64,000 nucleotides of DNA from Pseudarthrobacter sp. NIBRBAC000502772. GTDB lineage: Bacteria > Actinomycetota > Actinomycetes > Actinomycetales > Micrococcaceae. The position numbers were made by a program, and so were the translations under genes. Within the stretch, counting starts at the first letter, position 1. Every line of letters begins with the position of its first letter. This document shows positions 8,492 through 17,533 of this stretch, piece after piece. Under the pieces are notes generated by a model. That model saw only the letters and a program-made list of their open reading frames with translations. It was not told where the DNA came from and made no database searches. The stretch spans positions 4,739,564-4,803,563 of the forward strand of contig NZ_CP041188.1 in assembly GCF_006517235.1 (NCBI RefSeq), written 5' to 3'.

Positions 8492-9958
8492 ATGACAACC
8501 TCATCGGCAGACACTCCGGCTGAACATCAGTCCTACGGTGGCATTTTTGACGGGTTTGAAGGCTACAGGACTGCCATCCGTAATGACCATATCCAAGTCC
8601 TGCGGCAAGGGCTCGTGGTGCTTGATACGAACGTGCTCCTTGACCTTTACCGCTACGGGAAGCAGGGACGAGATGACTTGATTGCCGCACTGCGCGCAAT
8701 CGGTGATCGGCTATGGGTACCCAACCACGCAATGGTTGAGTTCTGGCGGAACCGCGAAGGAATTCTCAAAGATCCCGGCGGAACAGCTGTGCTTATTAGG
8801 ACTCTCGGTTCCAACACGGACGCTATTTTCAAGGCCGTCGACCTTTGGGGTAAGCAGAGATCGCATCCGAAGGCTACTGTCGAGGGGCTGACACAAGAAC
8901 TGACGGAGTGTCTAGCGAGGCTCAGGGACAAAGTAACGCAACTCTCGGAAGAGGAGACGGAAACCTGGGCGCGCGACACGTCCAAGGATGAAGTCCTGCT
9001 CCAGTTGGAACAGATCCTTCAGGGCAAGGTGGGCAGACCCCTAGATGAGGGTGCTCATAAAGCAGCCCTGATTGAAGCAAAACGTCGCGGGGACAACCAA
9101 ATACCTCCCGGGTATTTGGACGCTAAAAAGCCCGAACCGGATTCCGCAGGCGATTACCTCGTATGGGAGCAACTTCTAGTTGAAGCGGCCCAACGACAAC
9201 TTGATGTCCTCTTCATCACTCGTGATGCCAAAGACGATTGGGTGCGAAAAGAGGGCGGAGAAATCCGTGGACCTAGAATTGAACTGATACACGAACTGCT
9301 CGCCAGAACAGGGAGGGACTTTTACCTTCGCACGCCGGCGCAGTTGCTGGATCTAGCCAAGGAATCACTGAACGTCTCCATCCACACAGACTCAGTCGAA
9401 AATGCCAACCGCCTGAGCAGAGAGCTCACAGATCGCGAGCGTCTCGTCGCCCAAGGGTGGGTACACTCCGCTGTCGATAAGATCCTGCATTGGGAAGGCT
9501 TCGATGTCTTCCTGTCTAAGCTTAATGCTTTAGACCCTGTTGCTGGAACAGCACTCAAGTTGGCGTCGCTGGCCGAGGGCTGGATAGACGTACGTCTCAT
9601 GGAAGAAATGGGCATTGCCACCAGCGGCGAAAAGCTGCAGGCCATAGGTTCCACCATCCAAGATGTTTTAGCTCATGAAGTTGGAAACGGAAATCTGCCT
9701 GAGCGAGCCCTCACGCTGCTCGAACCTCACTACTACGATATGGACCAGGAAGTCCTGGCCTACCGAATACGACCCGAGTTTCTAGAACCCATCCGCCTTT
9801 CCGCCATGTTTGCTGAGCGACGAGAGGGAACCTCAGCAGTTCACGACTCCAGCTTGCACTGGTGGGCCGTCAAGACTGACCCAAATAAGCCGTCGTTCGT
9901 CTGGAAATCCGCATTGGACAAGTGGTTTTCAGAAAATGATCCGCGAAACGACAACTAG
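8492..9958 (+). CDS. Large PIN-like domain protein, putative nuclease of the defence cassette
   Basis: A 488-aa protein with an N-terminal PIN-like domain (about 17-275) of the type Pfam calls PIN_8: GGIFDGFEGYRT, then LVVLDTNVLLDLYRYG. The acidic set expected of a metal-dependent RNase is visible: D45 (with N47), E83 in MVEFWRNREG, D221 in SAGDYLVWEQ, and D245/D249 in FITRDAKDDW. A Glu-rich helical insert sits between E83 and D221. The C-terminal ~210 residues have no fold I recognise. The gene follows the SEFIR gene by 35 bp with a ribosome site AGGA, so the three genes probably form one operon. Intact catalytic residues argue for an active nuclease; the target is unknown. Confidence 0.75.
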   Translation: MTTSSADTPAEHQSYGGIFDGFEGYRTAIRNDHIQVLRQGLVVLDTNVLLDLYRYGKQGRDDLIAALRAIGDRLWVPNHAMVEFWRNREGILKDPGGTAVLIRTLGSNTDAIFKAVDLWGKQRSHPKATVEGLTQELTECLARLRDKVTQLSEEETETWARDTSKDEVLLQLEQILQGKVGRPLDEGAHKAALIEAKRRGDNQIPPGYLDAKKPEPDSAGDYLVWEQLLVEAAQRQLDVLFITRDAKDDWVRKEGGEIRGPRIELIHELLARTGRDFYLRTPAQLLDLAKESLNVSIHTDSVENANRLSRELTDRERLVAQGWVHSAVDKILHWEGFDVFLSKLNALDPVAGTALKLASLAEGWIDVRLMEEMGIATSGEKLQAIGSTIQDVLAHEVGNGNLPERALTLLEPHYYDMDQEVLAYRIRPEFLEPIRLSAMFAERREGTSAVHDSSLHWWAVKTDPNKPSFVWKSALDKWFSENDPRNDN

Positions 9959-10131
9959 ACTCGGCAAGTAATGCGTGCCGATGGGGTTAGTTCAGGCCCA
10001 TTCTTTACCTCGAGGGTCATCGACTCGACCATCTTGCCAAATAACAACTTTACATACTTGTACGTTTGTGATCGCGGCAGCGTCGGTACCTCACGGGGCC
10101 ACCGCGTCCAGTAGTCACGTCGAGCTGACAT
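9955..10131 (-). CDS. Possible 58-aa small ORF antiparallel to the end of the PIN-like gene (doubtful)
   Basis: An open frame starting MSARRDYWTRWPREVP on the minus strand, converging on the PIN-like gene and overlapping its stop by 4 bp. It is basic and not recognisable. There is no clear ribosome site and codon use is not typical of the host, so it may be chance or a remnant. The surrounding 357 bp between the PIN-like gene and the ABC exporter hold nothing else I can identify. Confidence 0.2.
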   Translation of the reverse strand: MSARRDYWTRWPREVPTLPRSQTYKYVKLLFGKMVESMTLEVKNGPELTPSARITCRV

Positions 10132-10315
10132 AATGTGCGCTTCTAGTTTTCCAAGCGTAAAAGGGCCGCAGCGGACAGCAGCCTTAGAAGTAAACCACTA
10201 TGGCGTTCCCTTTTTTGCGGCTTCGAGCAAGTCGCGAGAGTAAGGGCTATGTCAATTCACAATGGCGAGCAAAAGCTGTCTAAATGGAGAAGTCCGAAGC
10301 TCTGACGCCATGCTC

Positions 10316-12373
10316 TTAGACCTCCGCCACCGGAGCCGCGAACTGCGCCTCATACAACCGCGCATAAGCCCCACCCGCTGCCAGCAGCGAAGCGTGCGTC
10401 CCCTGCTCCACGATCTGTCCGGCCTCCATCACCAGGATGAGGTCGGCGTCACGGATCGTGGACAGGCGGTGTGCGATCACGAAGCTCGTCCGGTCGGACC
10501 GCAAAGCACGCATCGCCTTCTGCACCAGCACCTCCGTCCGTGTGTCCACGGAAGAAGTCGCCTCGTCCAGAATCAGCACCGAGGGCCGGGCCAGGAACGC
10601 GCGCGCAATCGTCAGCAGCTGCTTCTCGCCGGCGGACACGTTGGAGCCCTCGTCCTCCAGCACGGTGTCGTAGCCCTCCGGCAGCGAGTGCACGAACCGG
10701 TCCACGTACGTCGCCCGCGCCGCCTCAAGAATTTCGGATTCGGTAGCCGTCGGCCGGCCGTACGCGATGTTGTCCCGGATAGTCCCGCCGAAAAGCCACG
10801 TATCCTGCAGCACCATGCCCAGCCGCGAGCGCAGCTCGCGCCGCGGGACTGAGGTGACGTCCACGCCGTCGAGCGTTATCCGCCCCGCATCCAGCTCATA
10901 GAACCGCATCATCAGGTTCACCAGCGTGGTCTTGCCCGCCCCCGTCGGCCCGACAATCGCCACCGTCTGCCCCGGCTCCGCCACCAAAGAAAGCGACGAG
11001 ATCAGCGGCTTGTCCGGCGAGTAGGAGAAGGAGACGTCCTCAAACACCAGCCGGCCACGCCCAAAAACGGGACCAGCAGAAGCAGCAGGCTCGGCAGACT
11101 CCTCGTCCTCATCCAGCAACGAGAACACCCGCTCGGCGGACGCCACCCCGGACTGCAGCAGGTTGGCCATGGACCCCAGCTGCGCCAGCGGCATGGTGAA
11201 CTGCCGCGAGTACTGGATGAACGCCTGCACGTCGCCCAGCTGCATGGCCCCGGACGCCACCTGCAGGCCGCCCACCACCGCGATCCCCACGTACACCAGG
11301 TTCCCGATGAACGTCATGGCCGGCATGATCAGCCCGGAAATGAACTGCGCGCCGAAGCTCGCCTCGTACAGCTCCACGTTCTTCTGCCGGAACCGTTCCT
11401 CCACCTCGCGCTGCCGGCCGAACACCTTCACCAGCGCATGCCCGGTGTACGTCTCCTCGATCTGCCCGTTCAGCTCCCCCGTGTGCTTCCACTGCGCCAC
11501 AAACAGCTTCTGCGAGCGCTTGGCGATCAGCGCCGTGATCCCCAGCGTCAGCGGAACGGTCACCAGCGCGATCAGCGCCAGCGTGGGCGAGAGGATGAAC
11601 ATCATCACCAGCACACCCACCACGGTCAGCACCGACGTGACCGCCTGGCTGATGGACTGCTGCAGGCTCTGGGAGATGTTGTCCACGTCGTTGGTCACCC
11701 GGCTCAGCAGCTCACCGCGCTGGATCGAATCGAAATACCGCAGCGGCAGCCGGTGGATCTTCGCCTCAATCTCCTCGCGCAGCCCGAACACCGTCCGCTG
11801 CACCACCCCGTTCAGCACATACGCCTGCACCCACATAAACGCCGACGCCAGCACGTACAGCACCAGCGTCCACAGCAGCACGTTGGACAGCGCCGCGAAG
11901 TCGATCCCCTGCCCCGGCGTCAGCGCCATGGGCGTCAGCATGTCCGCCTTCTGGTTCTCCCCCGCGGCCCGAAGCTGCGCGATCAGCTCCGCCTTGCTCA
12001 CCCCGGGCGGCAACTGTTTGGAGACCACCCCGGCGAAAATCAGGTTGGTGCCCTCCCCCAGCAGCCGCGGCCCGATCACCGAAAGGGTCACGCTGGCCAC
12101 CCCCATGACCAGCACCAGCAGCAGCCACGCCCGCTCCGGCCGCAGCGTGCCCACCAGCCGCCTGGCCGACGGCCAGAAGTTCATCGCCTTCTCCGCCGGG
12201 ATGTTCATCCCGCCGAACGGTCCGCCGCCCCTTCCGGGTCCTACCGGCGGACGGGGAATGCGTACGACGTCGGCAGTCGCGGTTTTCGAGGCCGCTGCGG
12301 TTCCGCCGGGGGCGGCAGGGTTGGATCCGGCACCGCGGGGAGCGCCCGACGTCGGCCGGTTCCGGGTGCTCAT
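10316..12373 (-). CDS. ABC exporter half-transporter, catalytically competent subunit
   Basis: A 685-aa fused membrane plus ATPase protein of the multidrug/lipid exporter class. An N-terminal Pro/Gly-rich extension (~60 residues) precedes the transmembrane domain (about 85-400, six segments). The ATPase domain has Walker [10 protein letters not shown], a variant signature NVSAGEKQ, Walker [14 protein letters not shown] with the catalytic Glu, and switch His in [11 protein letters not shown]. It overlaps its partner gene by ATGA, so the two are translationally coupled and likely form a heterodimer. The transported compound is unknown. Confidence 0.9.
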   Translation of the reverse strand: MSTRNRPTSGAPRGAGSNPAAPGGTAAASKTATADVVRIPRPPVGPGRGGGPFGGMNIPAEKAMNFWPSARRLVGTLRPERAWLLLVLVMGVASVTLSVIGPRLLGEGTNLIFAGVVSKQLPPGVSKAELIAQLRAAGENQKADMLTPMALTPGQGIDFAALSNVLLWTLVLYVLASAFMWVQAYVLNGVVQRTVFGLREEIEAKIHRLPLRYFDSIQRGELLSRVTNDVDNISQSLQQSISQAVTSVLTVVGVLVMMFILSPTLALIALVTVPLTLGITALIAKRSQKLFVAQWKHTGELNGQIEETYTGHALVKVFGRQREVEERFRQKNVELYEASFGAQFISGLIMPAMTFIGNLVYVGIAVVGGLQVASGAMQLGDVQAFIQYSRQFTMPLAQLGSMANLLQSGVASAERVFSLLDEDEESAEPAASAGPVFGRGRLVFEDVSFSYSPDKPLISSLSLVAEPGQTVAIVGPTGAGKTTLVNLMMRFYELDAGRITLDGVDVTSVPRRELRSRLGMVLQDTWLFGGTIRDNIAYGRPTATESEILEAARATYVDRFVHSLPEGYDTVLEDEGSNVSAGEKQLLTIARAFLARPSVLILDEATSSVDTRTEVLVQKAMRALRSDRTSFVIAHRLSTIRDADLILVMEAGQIVEQGTHASLLAAGGAYARLYEAQFAAPVAEV

Positions 12374-14118
12374 ACCGTCTCCTCCGCTGCCAGCTGGGAG
12401 GAGACGATCTCCCGGTACGTCTCGGACGTCTCCAGGAGCTCGCGGTTCGTTCCGCGCCCCACGATCCTGCCGTCGTCGAGCACTAAGATCTGGTCCGCGT
12501 CCACGATGCTGGAGACGCGCTGGGCGATGATCACCAGCGTGGCGCCGGCGGTGTTGCGCTTGAGGGCCTGGCGGAGCCGGGCGTCGGTGCCGGTGTCCAG
12601 CGAGGAGAACGAGTCGTCAAATATGTACAGCTCGGGCCGTTTCACCAGGGCCCGTGCGATGGCCAGCCGCTGCCGCTGCCCGCCGGAGACGTTGGTGCCG
12701 CCCTGGGAGATGGGCGCGTCGAGCCCGCCCTCCATCTCCTCCACGAAGTCGCGGGCCTGGGCGATCTCCAGGGCGGACCAGAGCTCGTCCTCGGTGGCGT
12801 CAGGTTTGCCGTACTGCAGGTTGCTGCGGACGGTGCCGGAGAACAGGTAGGGCCGCTGCGGCACCAGGCCGATGTGCCCCCAGAGCAGGTCCGGGTGCAG
12901 CTCGCGGACGTCCACGCCGTCCATCCGGACCGAGCCGGTGGTGGCGTCGAACAGACGCGGCATGAGGTTCACCAGGGTGGTCTTGCCCGCGCCGGTGCTG
13001 CCGATGATCGCCGTCGTCTGCCCTGCCCTGGCGGTGAAGCTGAGCCCGGAGAGGACGGGCTGGTCGGCACCCGGGTAGGCGAATCCGACGTCGCGCATTT
13101 CCAGCTGCCCGCGCCGGTGCCCATCCGGCGAAACCGCGCTGCTTACAGGCTTCAGCGGCGGCCGCACGCTCGATTCCGTGTTCAGCACGTCGCCGATCCG
13201 GTCCGCGGAGACCGCGGCGCGCGGGATCATCACGGCCATAAACGTGGCCATCATGACGGACATCAGGATCTGCATCAGGTAGCTCAGGAACGCGATGAGG
13301 GTGCCCACCTGCATGGAGCCGTCCTCGATCCGGAACGAGCCGAACCAGATCACGGCCACGCTGGAGACGTTCAGCACCAGCATCACCACGGGGAAGGCGA
13401 GGGCCATGAGCCGGCCGGCACGCAGCGCGGTGTCCGTGACGTCCTCGTTGGCCTGGCCAAAGCGCCCCGTCTCGATGTCCTCGCGGACGAACGCGCGCAC
13501 CACCCGGATGCCGGTGAGCTGCTCGCGGAGCACCCGGTTCACGGTGTCGATCCGCTTCTGCATCTTCCGGAACAGCGGCACCATCCGGGTGATGATCAGC
13601 CCGACGCCGATCATGAGCACGGGCACGGCGACGGCGATCAGCCAGGACAGCTGCACGTCCTGCCGGACGGCCATGATCACGCCGCCGATGGCGAGCATGG
13701 GTGCGGCCACCATCATGGTGGCCGCCATCAGCACCAGCTGCTGGACCTGCTGGACGTCGTTGGTGGAGCGGGTGATCAGGCTGGGCGCGCCGAACTTCGT
13801 GACTTCCTGCTCGGAGAACTCCCCCACCCGGGTGAAGATCGCACCGCGGAGGTCCCGGCCCACGCCCATGGCCGCCTTCGCCCCGAAGTACACGGCAATC
13901 ACGGCGCAGACGATCTGCAGCAGCGTGATCGCCAGCATCAGGCCGCCCAGGCTGAGGATAACGCCGGTGTCCCCCTTGGCCACGCCCTCATCGATGATGT
14001 CCGCGTTCAGCGTGGGCAGGTACAGCGACGCGATGGACTGCGCCAGCTGGAAAATCACGACGGCGATCAGCAGCTGCCGGTGCGGCCGCAGGTATTCAAC
14101 AAGCAGTTTCCAGAGCAA
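12370..14118 (-). CDS. ABC exporter half-transporter, degenerate-site subunit
   Basis: A 582-aa half-transporter: six transmembrane segments (about 15-310) followed by an ATPase domain with Walker [10 protein letters not shown] and canonical signature NVSGGQRQ. The Walker B ends in Asp rather than Glu ([11 protein letters not shown]), and the switch His is Gln ([10 protein letters not shown]). This pair of changes marks the non-hydrolysing site of heterodimeric exporters such as TM287/288, which supports pairing with the downstream 685-aa subunit. It is first in the two-gene operon. Confidence 0.9.
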   Translation of the reverse strand: MLWKLLVEYLRPHRQLLIAVVIFQLAQSIASLYLPTLNADIIDEGVAKGDTGVILSLGGLMLAITLLQIVCAVIAVYFGAKAAMGVGRDLRGAIFTRVGEFSEQEVTKFGAPSLITRSTNDVQQVQQLVLMAATMMVAAPMLAIGGVIMAVRQDVQLSWLIAVAVPVLMIGVGLIITRMVPLFRKMQKRIDTVNRVLREQLTGIRVVRAFVREDIETGRFGQANEDVTDTALRAGRLMALAFPVVMLVLNVSSVAVIWFGSFRIEDGSMQVGTLIAFLSYLMQILMSVMMATFMAVMIPRAAVSADRIGDVLNTESSVRPPLKPVSSAVSPDGHRRGQLEMRDVGFAYPGADQPVLSGLSFTARAGQTTAIIGSTGAGKTTLVNLMPRLFDATTGSVRMDGVDVRELHPDLLWGHIGLVPQRPYLFSGTVRSNLQYGKPDATEDELWSALEIAQARDFVEEMEGGLDAPISQGGTNVSGGQRQRLAIARALVKRPELYIFDDSFSSLDTGTDARLRQALKRNTAGATLVIIAQRVSSIVDADQILVLDDGRIVGRGTNRELLETSETYREIVSSQLAAEETV

Positions 14119-14296
14119 TGCGGCTCCAAAGGTTCTGTCCCGCTGGTGTTCGAGCTGGAGGTGGTGCGAAGGTCAGTTTACGTCCGGTGGCTGGGATTCA
14201 TCCGGGGAGCCGGAGGAGAAAATGGGCCGGTTCTCCGAGAGCGTATTCGCCATGCGTGCGAGAGTCTCGATTCATTGCTACGGTTCCGGAAAACAA

Positions 14297-14330
14297 GGAA
14301 TGGCCAACGCGAATCCGCGTCGGCCATTCC
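14297..14330 (-). terminator. Hairpin terminator downstream of the MHS transporter
   Basis: Two 17-nt arms (GGAATGGCCAACGCGAA and TCCGCGTCGGCCATTCC) that pair with two mismatches, followed on the minus strand by the T-rich run TTGTTTTCC. It lies 46 bp beyond the stop of the minus-strand transporter gene. Confidence 0.65.
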
Positions 14331-14375
14331 CGTGTTGAGAGGTTCGGTGGCAGTGTTGCGCTCCCTGGTTTGCCG

Positions 14376-15689
14376 TTACCAGTCCAAGGACTTCTTCGAC
14401 GTCTCGGGAAGTTTTGAACAAGCGATGAACGCCATGATGCAGACGGCGGCGAGATAGATGCCTGGGGACAGGTTGTTTCCGGTACTGGCAATCAACCATG
14501 TTGCAATGAATGGGGCCGTCCCGCCAAAGATTGTGTAGGCAAGGTTATACGTTGCCGCCGAGGCCGTGTAGCGCACTTTTGTGGGAAACAGCTCGGACAT
14601 GAGGACCGCGGTAACGATGCCGGTCATGACCGCACCGATACCGAGCAGGAACTGCCCAAGCACTGAAAGCCCGAGGTTGCCTGATCCGGCCAGCATGAAT
14701 GCCGGGAAGACTGTAACGATTAGGACGATGCAGGCCGAACGCGTGGTGTTTCGCCGGCCTATCCGATCGGATAGACGGCCCATGAAGGGGCAGAGCAGGC
14801 CCGCGAAAACCAGGCAGAGGCAGCTTGATAGTAGAGCTTCCGGTCGGCTGAGTTTGCCCACGACCTGCATGAACGTCGACATGTAGGTCGTGAACGTATA
14901 GAAGGAGAGCGCTGTGGCAGCGATGAATCCGGCCAGCGTCAGGATCGTCCGCCAGTGAGTCCGTATGGTTTCGCGCAGGGGTGCGGCCTCTACTTCCTCT
15001 TCTTCTTCTATGTTCTGGAACAGGGGCGTTTCGCCGAGCTTGGACCGTAGGTAGAAACCGAAGAGGCCCAGGGGCACGGCGAGGAGGAACGGAATCCTCC
15101 AGCCCCATCCATTCATGCTGTCAGGGCCGACGACCTGCGCCAGTACGTATGTGAAGCCGGCGGCGAAGGCGAACGAGAAGAATGTGCTGACCGGAACGAA
15201 GCTGGCGTACGTGGCCTTCTTCTCCCTTGGAGCGTGCTCGATGACGTAAGCACAGGCGCCGGCATATTCACCGCCCGCTGAAAATCCCTGGACGCAACGG
15301 GCCACCACCAGCAAGACTGGCGCCCAGATTCCCCATGTTGCGTAGTCCGGCAGGAGTCCGATGAAGGCGGTGGATCCGGAGATCAACAGGATGGTCAGGA
15401 CAAGTGTTCTCTTTCGTCCGATCTTGTCGCCGAGTCTGCCGAAGAAGATCCCGCCGATTGGGCGTAGGGCGAACGCCACGGCGAACAGGGCGAATGTCTC
15501 CAGGAGGGCCGTAGTCGGATTGCTTCCGGGAAAGAACTTGGCAGCCAGGATCGTCGCTAGATATCCATAAACGGCAAAGTCGTACCACTCAATGAAGTTG
15601 CCGACGGCGGCTGCAGAAATCACCTTCTTCAGCAGCTTTGGATTGACGGAACCTGTCTGGTCAATGGTGGTGTTCACGGTCAATTTCAT
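14376..15689 (-). CDS. MFS transporter of the metabolite:H+ symporter (MHS) family
   Basis: A 437-aa, 12-segment permease of the MHS family (proline/betaine, citrate and ketoglutarate carriers). Family marks are AAAVGNFIEWYDFAVYGY at the N-terminus, GRLGDKIGRKRTL in the first cytoplasmic loop and RCVQGFSAGGEYAG in segment 4-5. The frame extends 78 codons further upstream without similarity; the ATG giving MKLTVNTTIDQTGS has a strong ribosome site (AGGAGA). The gene is divergent from the M19-like/DUF5943 pair. One of two matching palindromes lies in its leader, so it is probably under the same regulator. A betaine-type or N-methyl amino acid substrate is inferred from neighbours only. Confidence 0.88.
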   Translation of the reverse strand: MKLTVNTTIDQTGSVNPKLLKKVISAAAVGNFIEWYDFAVYGYLATILAAKFFPGSNPTTALLETFALFAVAFALRPIGGIFFGRLGDKIGRKRTLVLTILLISGSTAFIGLLPDYATWGIWAPVLLVVARCVQGFSAGGEYAGACAYVIEHAPREKKATYASFVPVSTFFSFAFAAGFTYVLAQVVGPDSMNGWGWRIPFLLAVPLGLFGFYLRSKLGETPLFQNIEEEEEVEAAPLRETIRTHWRTILTLAGFIAATALSFYTFTTYMSTFMQVVGKLSRPEALLSSCLCLVFAGLLCPFMGRLSDRIGRRNTTRSACIVLIVTVFPAFMLAGSGNLGLSVLGQFLLGIGAVMTGIVTAVLMSELFPTKVRYTASAATYNLAYTIFGGTAPFIATWLIASTGNNLSPGIYLAAVCIMAFIACSKLPETSKKSLDW

Positions 15690-15809
15690 CGTCTCCTGTT
15701 GGGGGTCTGGCCCTACTGTTCGGTCCGCTCGTCCGCAGGCATTGGTGCCGGGGGAAGGAGGTCGTCGAATGGAAGATGCAAGCTGGCAGCAGCAGCTAGT
15801 CGCGCTGAA

Positions 15810-15826
15810 TAATACAGATCGTATTA
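15810..15826. promoter_or_regulatory. Putative operator 1, TAATAC-N5-GTATTA
   Basis: TAATACAGATCGTATTA, a palindrome with 6-bp arms and a 5-bp centre, 121 bp upstream of the MHS transporter start. It shares the AATAC-N5-GTATT pattern with a second site 133 bp away (centre to centre) next to the divergent gene. The likely ligand is the GntR-type regulator encoded 1.5 kb downstream. Confidence 0.6.
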
Positions 15827-15943
15827 CGACATGGCCTGCATGTCTACGGTTGAACACCAACCTGGTGGCCAAATCTAGGCCTTCCTCGGACTCGACGGGT
15901 GTGGGCGCCGCGAGCTCATCCACTGAACATCTTCCCCTTTCGA

Positions 15944-15958
15944 AATACGAGTCGTATT
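15944..15958. promoter_or_regulatory. Putative operator 2, AATAC-N5-GTATT
   Basis: AATACGAGTCGTATT, with perfect 7-bp arms around one central base. It lies 58 bp upstream of the M19-like gene, where a repressor would block a promoter. It is in the same intergenic space as the first copy, so the divergent genes probably share a regulator. Confidence 0.65.
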
Positions 15959-16016
15959 ATGAAAGCCGCACTGCCAATCGGCACCGCAACCAGAAGTTGT
16001 GTGGAAGGAAGCTGGA

Positions 16017-17012
16017 ATGAATTCTGCGGACATTATTGATCCGGGCGCTCTACATGAAGAGAGCATCGTCATCGATGGACTCATCATCGCGAAGTGGGAA
16101 AGGGAGCTGTTCCTGGATATGCGCAAGGGCGGCTTGACTGCTGCCAACTGCACGGTGTCCGTCTGGGAGGGATTCCAGGAAACCGTAAACAACATCCTGG
16201 ACGTGAATCAGCTCATTGTAGAGAACAGCGAACTCGTGATGCCTGTCCGCACGACGGCCGACATCCAGGCGGCGAAGGATGCCGGAAAGACGGGAATCAT
16301 ACTCGGCTTCCAGAATGCGCACGCCTTTGAAGATCAGCTGGGATACGTCAGTATCTTCAAACAATTGGGCGTGGGTGTCGTGCAACTCTGCTACAACACC
16401 CAAAATCTCGTAGGCACAGGCTGCTACGAACGAGACGGGGGGCTCTCTGGCTTTGGGCGTGAAGTCGTCGCGGAGATGAACCGCGTCGGTATCCTCTGCG
16501 ATCTATCGCATGTGGGGTCGAAGACATCGGAAGAAGTCATTCTCGAGTCCAGCAAGCCCGTCTGCTATTCGCACTGTCTTCCGTATGGGCTCAAGGCTCA
16601 CCCCCGAAACAAGTCGGATGAAGAGCTTCGCTTTATTGCCGACCATGGCGGCTTCGTGGGTGTCACAATGTTCGCGCCATTCCTGGCTAAGGGAACTGAT
16701 TCCACCATCGATGACTACGCGGAAGCCATCGAGTACGTCATGAACATAGTGGGAGAAGACTCAGTAGGAATCGGGACTGACTTCACCCAGGGCCAGGACC
16801 TCAATTTCTTTGAGTGGCTGACCCACGACAAGGGATATGCCCGCCGACTGACGAGTTTTGGGGAGATCATCAACCCGCTTGGAATCCGTACTGTAGGCGA
16901 GTTTCCAAACCTGACGGAAACGCTGCTGAAGCGCGGACACTCCGAGCGCGTCGTCCGCAAGATCATGGGTGAGAACTGGATGGGCGTTCTTCGGGAGGTC
17001 TGGGGGTCATGA
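16017..17012 (+). CDS. Membrane-dipeptidase (M19)-like protein lacking part of the metal site
   Basis: A 331-aa amidohydrolase-fold protein of the renal/membrane dipeptidase family. The usual DGHxD ligand motif reads DGLII here (residues 20-24), and the bridging Glu region reads GFQNAHAFE (Q99 at the Glu position). Later ligands are kept: H165 in CDLSHVG, H186 in CYSHCLPY, and D255 in GIGTDF. It resembles the subfamily encoded beside dimethylglycine and glycine-betaine catabolic genes in Pseudomonas (PA5396 type), so dipeptide hydrolysis is doubtful. The ATG chosen has GGAAGGA just upstream; a GTG six codons earlier is less likely. It overlaps the next gene by ATGA. Confidence 0.8.
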   Translation: MNSADIIDPGALHEESIVIDGLIIAKWERELFLDMRKGGLTAANCTVSVWEGFQETVNNILDVNQLIVENSELVMPVRTTADIQAAKDAGKTGIILGFQNAHAFEDQLGYVSIFKQLGVGVVQLCYNTQNLVGTGCYERDGGLSGFGREVVAEMNRVGILCDLSHVGSKTSEEVILESSKPVCYSHCLPYGLKAHPRNKSDEELRFIADHGGFVGVTMFAPFLAKGTDSTIDDYAEAIEYVMNIVGEDSVGIGTDFTQGQDLNFFEWLTHDKGYARRLTSFGEIINPLGIRTVGEFPNLTETLLKRGHSERVVRKIMGENWMGVLREVWGS

Positions 17013-17533
17013 TGTACTCACCCGAGGTGCCCATTAACGTCGACCCCGAGAGCGGTCGGTGGACCACAGATTCCCTCCCCATGCTCTATGTTCCCCTACA
17101 CTTCTTCGTGAACAACCACAAAGCAATCGAAAAAGAACTTGGGGTCGAGCGGTACTCCACCTTGCTATACGACGCCGGGTACAAATCGGCCTGGACATGG
17201 TGCGAACACGAAGCCGAGCTGCACAATCTTGCAGGTGCGGATGTATTCGAGCACTACCTGAAGCGACTTTCTCAGCGCGGCTGGGGGCTCTTTGACGTGC
17301 TCGACTTTGACCTTGCTCAAGGCACGGCGTCCGTCAGTGTAAAGAATACGGCCTTCCATCAGCCCGAATCCGAGAATGCCACCGGGGACTACATGTTCAC
17401 CGGCTGGTTCTCCGGCGCAATGGACCAGATCCTGCACGCCCAGGGCAGCAACGTTCGAACAACAAGCCATCAGGCTCATTGGCAAGGCCAGTACGGCGCC
17501 GAGTATGGACTATTCCGTGTTGCTCCGCGATAA
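17009..17533 (+). CDS. DUF5943 / V4R-like protein of betaine-type catabolic loci
   Basis: A 174-aa cytoplasmic protein with the family hallmarks LPMLYVPLHFFVNNH, LYDAGYKSAWTWCE, EHYLKRLSQRGWGLFD and YMFTGWFSGAMDQIL. This pattern recalls PA5397-type proteins, which sit beside the M19-like gene in pseudomonad dimethylglycine loci. The biochemical role is unknown; a small-molecule-binding V4R-like fold is suggested by family. The ATGATG start is coupled to the preceding stop. Its last 24 bp overlap the 3' end of the convergent GntR gene, a tight arrangement implying the three genes evolved together. Confidence 0.75.
   Translation: MMYSPEVPINVDPESGRWTTDSLPMLYVPLHFFVNNHKAIEKELGVERYSTLLYDAGYKSAWTWCEHEAELHNLAGADVFEHYLKRLSQRGWGLFDVLDFDLAQGTASVSVKNTAFHQPESENATGDYMFTGWFSGAMDQILHAQGSNVRTTSHQAHWQGQYGAEYGLFRVAPR

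Noticed and set aside
6074..10315. Integrase, tRNA or flanking direct repeats marking the defence island as a mobile unit
   Set aside because: I compared both flanks and found no tRNA-like sequence, integrase fragment or matching direct repeat.
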